Shown here piece by piece: positions 30,166 through 40,257 of a DNA stretch of 64,000 nt (position 1 is its first letter; every line of letters starts with the position of its first letter). The DNA comes from Chaenocephalus aceratus (taxonomy: Eukaryota; Chordata; Actinopteri; Perciformes; Channichthyidae): NCBI GenBank assembly GCA_023974075.1, contig CM043801.1, forward strand, positions 4,671,769 to 4,735,768. The letters are read 5' to 3'. The notes beneath the pieces are model-generated. The model saw nothing but the letters and a program-made list of their open reading frames with translations, was not told the DNA's origin and searched no databases. Position numbers and translations under genes: made by a program.

Positions 30166-30997
30166 ATGAACATCACAAGGGCTCCCTCAGGATAATCTCC
30201 ACATGTTAACACCACTTTGTGATTTTTAAAGCATAAATGCAAAAGATAGAAGTAAAAAGCGTACGTCATGCTTCAAACAAACTACATCACGGTCGCTTGG
30301 CTGCGTATCACCACCGCTAGCTAAAGGCAGACTTGTGTTGCCATGATGATTTTTGTTTGTTAGCAACCGCTGTTTTTATGACACATTGAATCTTTGGACA
30401 TTCATGGGTGGGGTATTTACTGACGTATTTTACGTTGTTGAACAAAATGTGAAAGTCTCTAACTCATTTACCATAGACCTTATTTCAGTCATCTGAGGAA
30501 AAACGTGGTTAAAAATAACCTCTGACTTCCAGACAAGGGAAATCAAAGTGGTATAATGCTAACTAATTTCCCCGTTTAATGACTCATTCCTGAACCACTG
30601 TATTGGAGGACGACCAGGCACCTCCTTAAAAACCCCAGGAAGAAGATCGTCGTCCAATAAGACCAGAAGTTCCTAACTGCAATTGCTGCCATGACACGAT
30701 TGTAATCAAGTTTCAGGTAAACTAAATTATTTCATTATTTAATTAAAACTGTATTTGAAATTTGTGTTGTTTGCTGGTGCAGCTTGAAAACTGATCTAGA
30801 GGCAAGATGTACGGGAAAACCTAACTGAAGCTGAAAACACTGGCAAAGGTCCTACAAAATATAAAATCTCAGAATACTTGTGCAACCTTTTATATTATTT
30901 AAAATCAATGTTTCCCCAAGTTTTGACTGGATTATTTAGATGGTTTTGTCCTGATTGTTGATCAAAAATCATCTTCAATATCAGTGGTGAAGCACGT
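30166..30997. other. No gene recognised
   Basis: Some words at 30380-30500 (CCATAGACCTTATTTCAG) recur near 36500. There is no coding signal. Confidence 0.4.
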
Positions 30998-31004
30998 GGT
31001 CACA

Positions 31005-31843
31005 CAAACCAGTCTAACGGCATTTCGTGTTATAGTCACAAAATTAATCTATTGATTCGTGTTCACCACAAGCAAATGCAATTAATAACAAATTAGAAGG
31101 AAAAAAAGATAATACAAAAATACAGATTTCAGTATTCTGAGGCTCTGAGCCCCATTTCTTTTCCTCACGGACGGCAAAAAAAGTCCGACATTATACAATT
31201 TAAAATAAAAACAATAATCGTGGCTTGATATTGAGTAAGAACATGTTTTTATGAACCCCACAGCTTCCGGTCTTCCAAGACCCGAACGAACAAAAAGACG
31301 AATTTTTTATTTTATTTTGTGACTATTACACACAATGCCGTGAGACCATACTTGCCAACCCTCCCGATTTTCGCGGGAGACTCCCGATGTCATTGCCCTC
31401 TCCCGGTTTCCTCCCGGGGTCATATTTCTCCCGCATTTCTCCCAATTTCTGACAAAATCAGATTTACTCAGGACTGTTTCCACTCGGACTTTAATACAGC
31501 TACACCATTGTTTGGTTTCCATGGTAGCGCGTCTCTTTAGCAGCGCGCGCAACTCAAAATCTGAGAGGGTGAGGAAGATAGTCACAGAAAACTGAACAAG
31601 AATCGACAACACGACCCTCTGCTCACTCCTTTCCTGAAAAATACAGGTCCAGCCCACACATATGCTCCATCAAGGATGGTGCTACAGGCCGCAAGGGAGT
31701 GCACTTACCACTACAATAAGCATGTTAATGTTAATCTAATACAGCTCCGGCGATGATCCACTAGCACCCCCCCCCGCGGTGGTTTTGAAATGCTCCCGAT
31801 TTCTGAGGTCTCAAGGTTGGCAAGTATGCGTGAGACTGGGTTG
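31005..31843. mobile_element. 7-bp-target inverted-repeat transposon, split by a hAT MITE
   Basis: The left end CAAACCAGTCTAACGGCATT and the right end (reverse complement CAACCCAGTCTCACGGCATT) match the family at 11612. Flanking GGTCACA occurs at 30998-31004 and 31844-31850, a 7-bp duplication in line with that of the other copy. Removing the hAT MITE at 31347-31828 restores a 357-bp element. Confidence 0.88.
31347..31828. mobile_element. hAT MITE ('CATACTTGCCAACC'), 8-bp target duplication
   Basis: CATACTTGCCAACCCTCCCG (31347) and CTCAAGGTTGGCAAGTATG (to 31828) are inverted ends. The duplication CGTGAGAC is exact at 31339-31346 and 31829-31836. It sits inside the right terminal repeat of the host transposon, and the internal stretch has several CTCCCG-type words. 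It has no transposase. Confidence 0.95.
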
Positions 31844-31850
31844 GGTCACA

Positions 31851-32100
31851 TAATGAAAATGCAAGGGGCTCATCGAAAACCACTGACGAATGTTCCAACA
31901 TCTCATCAAAACTTTTAATTTGACAGTAACTTTCTTAAGTTGCTCCTAACTTCTCTGTAAAAGTTGAAGCCAGCAAAGTGAAACCTCTCATAACTCAGAA
32001 CTTCCTTCGGGTGTGTACTAGTATATAAATCCGTTTATTGAACAACCTCTGAAGTTGCCATGAAAAGCTCAGGGTCATTTGCCATGCTCTCAGTGGGAAC
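31851..32100. other. No gene recognised
   Basis: I looked here for the missing left end of the Harbinger element and found no CCCGTCCACAC end or MADF first exon. Confidence 0.45.
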
Positions 32101-32309
32101 CAGTCAGTTTACTTAACATAGCTAGCAAGCATAGCCATTAGCCACTATATTTAGCATAAAATAGCACCATAGACATTAATCACATAAATGTTCATCATCC
32201 GCTGCCACTTTACCTCTGCCACATCATAGACTACAGTATATTGCATTACATTAATGCACACAATGTCATACTCCTTTCTGCTCATATTCTGCTTTCACAT
32301 GTATTAGTT

Positions 32310-32336
32310 ATATATATATATATATATATATATATG
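32310..32336. repeat. (TA)n microsatellite
   Basis: A run of TA units within AT-rich sequence. Confidence 0.9.
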
Positions 32337-32463
32337 CAAAAATGCATTATATTTCCATGTAAATTACTGCTTTATTTAATTTTTATCTTTTTGCAATTTA
32401 ACTGTATTTTATTACGGTGTAAAACATTTTGTGTTTTATATTAGATTTCTTGTTTTTTATATA

Positions 32464-32536
32464 TGCACCATGACATCAAGTCAAATTCCTAGTATGTGCA
32501 AAGCTACCTGGCAATAAACCTGTTTCTGATAAAGTG
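32464..32536 (+). mobile_element. LINE 3' tail fragment
   Basis: GACATCAAGTCAAATTCCTA, then GGCAATAAACCTGTTTCTGA, is a tail style common to fish LINEs. No coding part is attached. It lies in what would be the MADF gene intron. Confidence 0.55.
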
Positions 32537-32654
32537 TGACATGTAAAACCTTTTATGCAATTGACAGTGATAAAGGGATTTGGTTTTCATTAATGGAGGA
32601 ATCATTTTCTTAAATTCAAGAAATTAACTGTATTCTTTCATTTCATTTTATTAG

Positions 32655-33271
32655 AGGAAGTGTACAAAAAGCGGTGGAAGTCCCTCAGGGACAAATACAG
32701 GAAGGAGAGGATATTAAAGAAGGAAGGGAAAAGGAGCGGGGCAGGGTCTTCCGGGGGATCTAAGCCCTGGCGTCTCGCAGCAATCATGAGCTTTTTAAAG
32801 CCATTCATGCTTGACCGCGAGACGTCCAGCAATTTCCCCCGGCAAGCCCTGCCTCCATCCACATCCATAGAAGAGGAAGAGGAAGACAGCCTGGAAGAGA
32901 GCCTGGATGACAGCATTGAAAGCCAACCAGGTGCCAGTCAGCCTGCCAGTCAGCCTGCCAGTCAGCCGGCCAGTCAGCCGGCCAGTCAGTCAGCACAGGC
33001 GAGAGTCGGATTCCGGGGGAAAAAGAGAAGGGGAAGGGAGATGTCCCCCTTTGAGGAAAATCTGCTTTTGACCGTAGGTCCAATGCTGGATATGCCACCA
33101 CCACCACCACCACCACCCCCACCCCCACCACCAGTGGTGGGGGTGGACGAAGACCTGCTCTTTTTCCGGAGTCTCTTGCCCACCATGAGGCTGATCAGCA
33201 GGAGAAATAGGCTGAGGCTCAGATTGAAAATACACGAGGCGGTCCTGGAGGCAGCCGAGCTGGAACATTAA
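32655..33271 (+). pseudogene. Harbinger MADF-BESS protein, second exon
   Basis: This protein probably binds the element's DNA and helps its transposase, as Myb/MADF-like partners do in other Harbinger elements. A splice acceptor (TTTTATTAG) ends at 32654. The exon then begins EEVYKKRWKSLRDKYRKE, the second half of a MADF domain, with a basic stretch after it. The middle is acidic (EEEEEDSLEESLDD), followed by five SQPA-type tetrapeptides and a run of 13 prolines. The end, DLLFFRSLLPTMRL with NRLRLRLKIHEAVL, is a BESS-like motif. The frame is open to TAA at 33271. The first exon (130 nt in the orphan copies at 3291, 3722 and 55506) is absent upstream, so the gene is incomplete. Confidence 0.82.
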
Positions 33272-33611
33272 TTAATTACATACTGATACTGATCCACATG
33301 ACATGTTTTTATACTCATCACACACTTCACTCACAACATTACATAAATAAAAGTTATTTAAAGTATGTTATGTCTATACTGTGTCTTGACTTGTTCATGT
33401 GGTTTGTCAGTTGCAACATACCAAGCTTCATGTATGTCGATATATAATGTGCTGTCTTCTGTAATTGTTCAGGTGAAAATCTGTTGTAATTTGTATCACT
33501 AAAAACAGGACTGAAGGAAAAAGGTTGTTAGTCATATCATAATATCAATTCAGGAAACATGTTTATTAGGAATGGTTGATTTTAAAATGGCTCATTTGGA
33601 ATATTTGCTTT
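33272..33611. other. Intergenic AT-rich spacer between convergent Harbinger genes
   Basis: It contains ACATAAATAAAAGTTATTTA (about 33340), a likely polyA region for the plus gene. Confidence 0.5.
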
Positions 33612-34458
33612 TTAAAGAAAATATGGGTAGCTCTTAAAAGAGCTTTTGGTTTGGAGACAATGGTGACCATACACCACTCTATGCTGCCATCGCACTGCAC
33701 CCTCCTCATTCAAATAGGAGCTGAAGGTCTCCCGCAGTTGGATAGATCTGCGTGTGGTATTGTTGGAGCCCATCCTCGGTGCATCACACAGGGTTGGAGT
33801 AGCTTCACCCGTGGACTCTGCGATAGGTGTACGTGATGGTCTTCCTATCGTCTTCCTGCGGAGGAAGTTGTGCAACACACAAGTGGCCTTCACACACAAC
33901 TCTGCTACCTCCGGGCTGGTGGTGATGACACGCCGGAACATTCTCCACTGGGATGAGAGGATGCCAAACGCACATTCAACCACCAACCTGGCACGGCTGA
34001 GGCGGTAGTTGAACAGCCTCCTCTCACGTGTGAGCTGACGTCCAGGGAACGGACGCAGCAGGTTGTCCAGCAGCGGAAAAGCCTCATCTCCAACGAAGAC
34101 ATGGGGGAGAATGCCGAGCTGCTCTGCTCCCGTGATGACGGTGTCAGGTGGTAGCTGCAGACTGCCATCTCTGAGGCCCTCTCCAAAAGCGGAATTCCTC
34201 AGGCTCCCACCGTCGCTGCTCTTTCCAAATCCTCCGACATCCACTACCCTGAAGAGGTACTGGGCATCCACGACAGCCAGCAGTACCAAGGAGTGGGTGG
34301 ACTTGGAGTTGAAGTAGAGGGACCCAGAATTTGCCGGAGCCTGGATCACCACGTGCTTCCCATCAATGGCACCAACACAATTGGGAAAGTCTCCTCAACC
34401 AGGGCGGTCCAGATGGCTGAATGCTATGGTCCTGTACGAGTCACCGGTTGCCAGGTAC
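33612..34458 (-). pseudogene. HARBI1-like Harbinger transposase, second exon
   Basis: This is the catalytic part of the transposase. An acceptor (TTTTTTCTCAG) ends at 34459 on the minus strand. The exon begins YLATGDSYRTIAFS and then shows a short segment, AIWTALVEE, in another frame. It resumes with FPNCVGAIDGKHVVI, which carries the first catalytic Asp. The second is in VVDVGGFGKSSDGG, and the third, a Glu, in RLVVECAFGIL. FVGDEAFPLLDNLLRPFP and CVLHNFLR are also family marks. The DDE triad is intact, but the stretch between IAFS and FPNC has lost roughly 40 residues in two deletions with a frame change and a TGA, so this copy is inactive. It ends at 33612. Confidence 0.85.
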
Positions 34459-34504
34459 CTGAGAAAAAATATATATACATGATTACAAAATATATTTATT
34501 CAGA

Positions 34505-34885
34505 CCCCACACACACAGATCACAGACACACATTGATCACAGACACACACACAGATCCCCCCCCACACACTGATCACACACACAGATCACAGACAAACAT
34601 TGATCACAGACACACACACAGATCACAGACACACACAGATCACAGACACACATTGATCACAGACACACACACAGATCCCCCCCCCCACACACTGATCACA
34701 CACACAGATCAGACAAACATTGATCACAGACACACACACAGATCACAGACACACACAGATCACAGACACACACAGATCACAGACACACATTGATCACAGA
34801 CACACACACACAGATCCAGATCACACATTGATCACAGACACACACAGATCCCCCCACACACACACACAGACCACACCCCCCCCCC
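34505..34885. repeat. ACACACAGATCACAG minisatellite in the transposase intron
   Basis: Units of ACACACAGATCACAGACACA and CATTGATCACAGACACAC alternate with C-runs. A larger block (TTGATCACAGACACACACAC followed by AGATCCCCCC) repeats with a period near 130 bp. It lies wholly within the intron between the two HARBI1 exons. Confidence 0.92.
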
Positions 34886-35014
34886 CACATACTGTGTTTA
34901 CCTAGCTATCTTACTTAATGTTATCCATCTGAACTAAATCACAGACTTCATTCATGCATTCTCTCTCTTTATATACAGAGTCAGATGAAAGAAGTAGAAA
35001 TACACAAAACGTAC

Positions 35015-35349
35015 CGTAGGCATATGGCGAGTCGCTCGGCAGGTCCGATTGACAAACGCAGATGGGTGTCAGCCTTTGTAATGAGTGGACCCACTTTTCC
35101 GAGCAATTCGTCAAACACGTCTTTGCTCATCCTGAAGTATTTCTGAAAGAGGTTGTCATCCAGACGGAGCTCTTGGACCAGAACGTGGTATTCCCCCCGT
35201 TGCAAACTTTTTCGGAGTATAGGATGTACCCAACAGTGACGCACACTAAATGGCTTCCTGCGAGACAATGTATACAATTTATGCAACCTTGCACACATAC
35301 CTGTTACCCTTCTTGCCCTTCTTACCCTTGCTACAACACCGGCATCCAT
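35015..35349 (-). pseudogene. HARBI1-like Harbinger transposase, first exon
   Basis: The ATG at 35349 gives MDAGVVARVRRARRVTGM; an upstream open frame exists, but it runs through the terminal repeat. The exon continues with HPILRKSLQRGEYHVLVQEL, RLDDNLFQKYFRMSKDVF and DELLGKVGPLITKADTHLR, typical of the N-terminal part of HARBI1-like transposases, and ends ERLAICLR at a GTACGT donor (35014 on the minus strand). It is uninterrupted. Joined to the next exon, the family continues with YLATG. The start lies about 165 nt inside the right end, so the promoter would be within the terminal region. Confidence 0.83.
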
Positions 35350-35513
35350 TTTAGCAATAGTGGAGAAGAACCGGGTTTTTTTGCTTTGTATGTCCGGGGC
35401 GGGACATTCATGTGATTGGTTGTTGGTCGCGTTGCATGAATAAAATCCCCAAGCTCCAGACACGCCCAGCTCCAAGCTTTTTTTGAAGCTGTAGTGTGGA
35501 CGCTCCGTCAGAG

Positions 35514-35785
35514 AGTTACACGGGTCTGTAAATGCAATGAAAACAATTGGCCACAGCAAATCATTTATATTAAACATGTAATTTTTACTTTTGAATACTT
35601 CAGTACAAAGGATGTATTGAATAATTTAAGTGATATATGTGTACACATATAAATCATTAGTCAAAACAGGGCTACATTTGATTTAATTAAAAGGTATACT
35701 ATGTGGTAAACTGAAGAGCCGTTTGGGAGCCGTTTGGGAGCCGTTTGGGAGCCGAAAGAGCCGGCTCTTCTTGGTGAGCCGAGCC
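35514..35785. repeat. AT-rich spacer and GAGCCGTTTGG tandem
   Basis: GAGCCGTTTGG(GA) is repeated three to four times at 35716-35755 next to GAGCCGGCTCTTCTTGGTGA. The latter is the subterminal part of a hAT-like element whose right end is at 37156-37199. Confidence 0.7.
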
Positions 35786-35882
35786 CAGGGGCGGACTGGC
35801 CATCGGGACGTTCGGGACGAATCCCGGTGGGCCGGTACTGAAGTGGGCCGGTCGGACGATGTGGGCCTGCCGGTAACCGGCA

Positions 35883-37060
35883 GGGCTCGACATTAAATGG
35901 CCCGCTGGCCCGGAAGCACTAGACACCCCGGGCCAGCATAACGTACTTTCCACTTGCCCGCTCGGGCCACTAAAAATATTGCTTTAAAAAAATTGTTCCT
36001 GTGGTATTGGTATCTTGACTAGCAATTTTGTTAAATTGTTTAGTTTATTAACGCTACAACATAGCGTTCCGTGAGTCGGTTGTCGTTGTTGGGGGAAAAT
36101 CAAACAGCTGTTTGCTGCGGAGAGCAGCGCGAGCAGGCTCCCGTGAGCGAGAGCGCGCTCCTTCACTACAGACTATCGCGCCACCTAACCATTCGCCAAA
36201 TGTTTTTAATACCAGCGGTAACCGGCCAAGCGCCGGGCAAAAAACAATCTTCAAATAAAAGAAAGTCACCGGAGGAGTTAAAGGAGATTGACAGGGAGCA
36301 TGAGAAGAAGAGGGAGAGAAAGTTTCAGCCAGCTTGATCGATGGAGTTGGCTTCTATAGAGTGGTGCAGTGACGCGTCCGAAAACCCTTTTATAATCTAT
36401 CGATTAGATTTATGATTCAAAATTATAAAAGTAGGGTAGACATGTGGAGATTATCCGGCTGAACAAAACGTGCATTTATCAAACAGGTTTGTTTTCCACA
36501 GACCTTATTTCCAGCTATTTTCCAAAACCCTGTGGAAAAATCCCATTGCTTTTTGTCGAGGGAACCAGCAGGTTACTTCCGGGTTTTAGGACGCGTCACC
36601 GGCTGCACCTCTCAATATAATGGCAATATAAACAAGGTCTTCTGTCGGCTCTGTACATCAATGCCGACCTATGCTGACAAGTAAGTGAAGAGTAGACCAT
36701 ATAAAGGTATTGGCGAAATGTCCCAGCAGTTTAGAATAATGAAGGCTCTAATCAAATCAATTACATGGCCATTACATGTCTAACTCCTAATGACAGGAAA
36801 GCAGAAAGTGCATTATACAAATAATAATACTCATAATAGCAGACATTTTTTAACAATGTCCACAATATCATTATTTTAATAAGCCAAATATGAACAATTG
36901 AGGAAAATGAGGAAGAACTGATGATTCAAATGTTGTAGTACAAGTTGTAATGTAGTTAGTGCATACATTATTGCAACAAATGTGTTCATTTTCTTCATTA
37001 TTAGTCGATTTATTTTTTTGGACGAATGCTCCGGGCCAGTGGTTACAATGGTGGGACCAG
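35883..37060 (+). mobile_element. Inner hAT-like element of the 'CAGGGCTCGACATTAA' type, right end unclear
   Basis: The left end is CAGGGCTCGACATTAAATGG, then CCGCTGGCCCGGAAGC and CTTGCCCGCTCGGGCCACTA. Near 37028 there is GCTCCGGGCCAGTGGTTA, in reverse orientation to the left-arm GGCCCG words. The expected end with TGTCGAGCCCTG is not found, so this copy is truncated or the right arm has been lost. It encodes the start of a hAT protein at 36228. Confidence 0.6.
36228..36337 (+). pseudogene. N-terminal stub of a ZNF862-like hAT transposase
   Basis: The frame reads GKKQSSNKRKSPEELKEIDR then EHEKKRERKFQPA before a TGA. A lysine-rich start ending in KRKFQ, just ahead of a tryptophan-rich TTF-type finger, is the common beginning of transposases of this hAT group. 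Here everything after QPA is lost. It could also be chance basic sequence; the match is short. Confidence 0.45.
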
Positions 37061-37155
37061 TGATAATACAAGTCTGCTGTGGGCCGGCGCTACTGAAGTG
37101 GGCCGGTCGAGAGTCCCGGGCTGATTTGTAGTCCCAGTCCACCCCTGGCCGAGCC

Positions 37156-37199
37156 AAATGATCCGGCTCACCAAGAAGAGCCGGAATTCCCATCACTAG
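37156..37199. mobile_element. Right end of the outer 'GAGCCGG ... CACTAGT' hAT-like element
   Basis: GATCCGGCTCACCAAGAAGA then ATTCCCATCACTAGT. It is the reverse complement of the arm at 35755-35785 and joins that arm if the element at 35786-37147 is removed. Confidence 0.65.
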
Positions 37200-37369
37200 T
37201 ATTTACTCCCTCCATCTGACAGGAGGGGCCTCATGTGTCACTCCACGGAGTTCACTCCGTCACGGAGGGGGAGTGTGTAGGGGTAGGGCGTGGTTTGGGA
37301 TTGGGCAATACACACGCACTTTTTTGCCCCCCCCACTTCTAAAATGAATCCGGCGCGCCTGTTGGCAGG

Positions 37370-37510
37370 TATGGTGTGTGTGTGAGGTTAATTTTCAGTT
37401 GTGTGTGTGTGAGGTGTTCAGTAGTGAATGAGAGAGTATTTCAGTAGTGTGTGTGTGCAAGGCCAGATGTTTTCAGTAGTGTGTGCGCGAGGTTCGTTAG
37501 AATTTTGGCC
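37370..37510. repeat. GTGTGT-rich interspersed repeat, reverse of 10911-11110
   Basis: GAGGTTAATTTTCAGTTGTG and TGAGGTGTTCAGTAGTGAAT match the earlier copy in reverse complement. Confidence 0.6.
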
Positions 37511-37661
37511 TACACGGCCCCTCATAGTTTACGCTTTTGCGCAACCGAATAGAAACTCCGAATTGTTTATTTCTCATTTACAAACCAGAAGTATATAACG
37601 ACGTTCCAATTCAAGTATCCTAATACAAGTAATAGCTCTCAATAAAGCAAATAAATGCAAG

Positions 37662-37665
<4 letters not shown>

Positions 37666-37751
<86 letters not shown>
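37666..37751. repeat. (GT)n microsatellite
   Basis: About 43 uninterrupted GT units. Confidence 0.98.
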
Positions 37752-37752
<1 letters not shown>

Positions 37753-39130
37753 CCTTGATTTATTTTGGCTTGTGTCGGGAAATCTGTGTTGGCTATTGCT
37801 CATCAGGAACCATCTGTGGTGACAACAGATTTACTGTGGACGAGATATACTGTGGACCAGAGTCACACACACACGGTATCCTGTGTTTGCCAAAGAGTCT
37901 ACACCATGTTGCTCAGTCTAAAGGGAGGCATCCTGACGCCCAGACTTACTGAACTCCATTATTCTCCAACTTCCTCACCTTAAATCTTACTCATCAGGCA
38001 CTGAAAGGTGGCTGACGCTATGTTCGATGTATTCTGTGAAGACATATTGCTTTGCAAAATTCTGACAAAGAATGCCAAGAAGGAGTGGGAGGAAATTCCA
38101 ACAAAAAAGTGAAACCAACCAACCGACATTTCCATAACTAGTCATGGCTAAATATTAGGGTGACATGTGCCGACTTAAACCACACTAAAATCTCTGCATG
38201 ATTAAATTACTACAATTTGAATAAAACCACTAACCATTGTTGTCCATAGAGTAAGACGAGGACTACATTTAAACTAGCTACCAAAATAAACACTGTCATC
38301 ACCTTATAAAAACTATTTTGAATCCCAAAATAATGTATATTTATAACGATAATGACTGTATTTCCAAATTCCCAAAGTGACAAAACCACTCCTAGTAATT
38401 TGATAGGAACAATGCTGGCTCTCCTTTTTATTTCTGTATGGAAAGTAGCGGGTGTTATTTTTATGTATAAATATATAGCAAAATGCTGTATAACCAAAAA
38501 ACACATCCTGACAACACAGCCGAGTGAGGCTAGACAAGATTCAGGCATTTGTGTAAAAGAAGAAAGAAAGAAGTATGGGGGGGAGAGAAATGAGAATTCA
38601 TGCCCCACAAATCATCTTTTCTAGACCTCACGCAGTCAAACAGTCACAGGTAATAATGCAAATATGCTTTCCCCCGGCTTCTCCACAACCCTCTCCACTT
38701 AATATTGTTCTTTTGCAAACAGCTCTCATCCTCTGCTGACCACCGCAACGTTTTTGAAGAAGCAGTTATTGGTGAAAATGTGAGGAATAGATTAGTCTCC
38801 CTACATAAGATAAATTGTATTCTGTATTCAGGTTCAGGGGTTCAGTAGAACCACCAATAGAGTGCTGCACTGATGATATATGTGTGTCAGCCGATGCAAA
38901 TGTTATGGGATTTTTCCATTAGATTTCGATTTATTGCAGAAAATAAGCTCTGTGGCCAACACATGTTTAAGATACTTAACACTTGTTTAAAAGCTTAATC
39001 TCTACATATCAAAACTATGTTATCATTTGTGAAGGGTAAATGCAATCTGCATAAATAATATGCTAAGGTGATAATGGTTTTTAACTAGTTAATTTTCGAC
39101 ACTTCGACAGCTGTTTTTCTGATTACATTA
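37752..39130. other. No gene recognised
   Basis: A hydrophobic minus-strand frame (38608-38210) has no motif or splice support. 38838-38900 carries the repeat words AGAACCACCAATAGAGTGCT and TGATGATATATGTGTGTCAG seen near 30110. Confidence 0.4.
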
Positions 39131-39344
39131 CATGTCACTATTAGACGCCTCCCCCCCTCAAGGGACGGATTCTACACGTCCCAACAAAATAAAAAGTAAA
39201 AAACCTCTAGAAGGGTGGGTCCGGAGTCAGGAAAGTCAGGGGGGCGGGCTTGAGGGTGAAAGACACTGGGGGACCACAGGAGGCCTCAAGACACTGGGGA
39301 CCTCAGGAGGCCGGGCACAAGGACGGACAAGAAGGCAGCGACGG

Positions 39345-39620
39345 GACAGCTCCGGTGGACGAGCACGAAGGCGGTGACCGGACAGCTCCGGAGGACAGGC
39401 ACGAAGGCAGTGACGGGACAGCTCCGGAGGACGGGCAGGAAGACGCCGACGGGACAGCTCCGGAGGAGGAGCACGAAGGCGGTGACCGGACAGCTCCGGA
39501 GGACAGGCACGAAGGTGGTGACGGGACAGCTCTGGAGGACGGGCAGGAAGGCGCAGACGGGACAGCTCCGGAGGACGGGCATGAAGGCGGTGACCGGACA
39601 GCGATGGAGGCGGGACAGCT
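39345..39620. repeat. 36-bp minisatellite, about eight copies
   Basis: GACAGCTCCGGAGGACGGGC and its continuation repeat every 36 bp (starts at 39345, 39381, 39417, 39453, 39489, 39525, 39561 and a decayed 39597). Copies alternate between GGTGACCG and GACGGG-type ends. The length is a multiple of three, so all frames stay open and show 12-residue repeats on both strands. I regard those frames as by-products. Confidence 0.93.
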
Positions 39621-39913
39621 CCGGAGGCCGGGCAGGACCTGGTGTCGGCCGGACAGGAACCTGAGCCGGTGGGACAGGCGTAGATGGGATCCTGGACGGA
39701 ACAGGGGCTGGTGTCAGTGGGATAGTCACCGGTGTTGCCGGGACAGGTGTTCCCGACGAAAAAAGGGCCGGTTTTGGCAGGAATCCTGGCGGAACAGGTG
39801 TTCGACGGGACCTCCAACAGGACAGGACATGGTGTCGGCAGAACCCCCAACAAAACAGAACATGGAGTTGGGAGGATCCCCGACGAAACAGGTGTCGGCT
39901 TAAAACATATTTA

Positions 39914-40257
39914 AAAATACAGATTTCAGTATCCTGAGGCTCTGAGCCCCATTTATTTTCCTCACAGACGGCAACAAAAGTCAGAAATTATACGATTTAA
40001 AATAAAAGCAATAACTGTGGCTTGATAATGAGTAAGAACATGTTTTTATGAACCACACAGCTTCCGGTCTTCCACGACCCGACCGGAGAAAAAGACGTGC
40101 TGCAGCCTGCAGGCACGAAACACATTACCAGTAGGAATACATTGCTTTTAAAATCATGCTGTGCAACACGAAAAAAAGGGGTAAATCGTGATGGTGAACA
40201 CGAATCAATAGATTAAAAATCGTGTTGGTGAACACGAAATGCCGTGAGACTGGGTTG
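39914..40257. mobile_element. Right part of a 7-bp-target transposon (third copy)
   Basis: AATACAGATTTCAGTATCCT, GGCTCTGAGCCCCATTTATT and GCTTCCGGTCTTCCACGACC match the interior of the element at 31005. The right end is GAAATGCCGTGAGACTGGGTTG (40236-40257). The left end is missing next to GC-rich sequence after the minisatellite. This copy keeps the GATTTTAAAAGCAATGTATT word in reverse (ATACATTGCTTTTAAAATC), which the 31-kb copy has lost. Confidence 0.82.

Larger units (their letters stand above)
32105..35513. mobile_element. PIF/Harbinger element with two genes, left end lost
   Basis: A MADF-BESS gene on plus (32655-33271) and a HARBI1-like transposase on minus (35349-33612) converge, the usual two-gene plan of Harbinger. 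The right end is near 35513 (GCTGTAGTGTGGACGCTCCG), with the shared subterminal block GTCCGGGGCGGGACATTCAT. On the left, GCTAGCAAGCATAG with TATATTTAGC at 32110-32155 matches the MADF intron of the copy at 3905. The terminal repeat and first MADF exon are missing. The ends are therefore partly inferred. Confidence 0.75.
35786..37147. mobile_element. hAT element, 8-bp target duplication, with an inner insertion
   Basis: The ends CAGGGGCGGACTGGCC (35786) and AGTCCCAGTCCACCCCTG (to 37147) are inverted. The duplication GCCGAGCC is exact at 35778-35785 and 37148-37155. TACTGAAGTGGGCCGGTCG occurs near both ends. A second left end, CAGGGCTCGACATTAAATGG, begins at 35883, so another element entered here. 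Confidence 0.94.

Noticed and set aside
32805..33268. Minus-strand frames with poly Gly/Trp/Val
   Set aside because: They are shadows of the proline and SQPA repeats in the MADF-BESS exon on the plus strand.
34293..34905. His/Thr/Asp-rich frames across 34.3-34.9 kb
   Set aside because: They are translations of the ACACAGATCACAG minisatellite within the transposase intron.
38210..38608. 132-codon hydrophobic minus-strand frame considered as a membrane protein
   Set aside because: No family motif, uneven composition and no exon signals.
39236..39903. Overlapping 200-residue frames on both strands
   Set aside because: A 36-bp period keeps every frame open; there is no start context, splice site or known domain.
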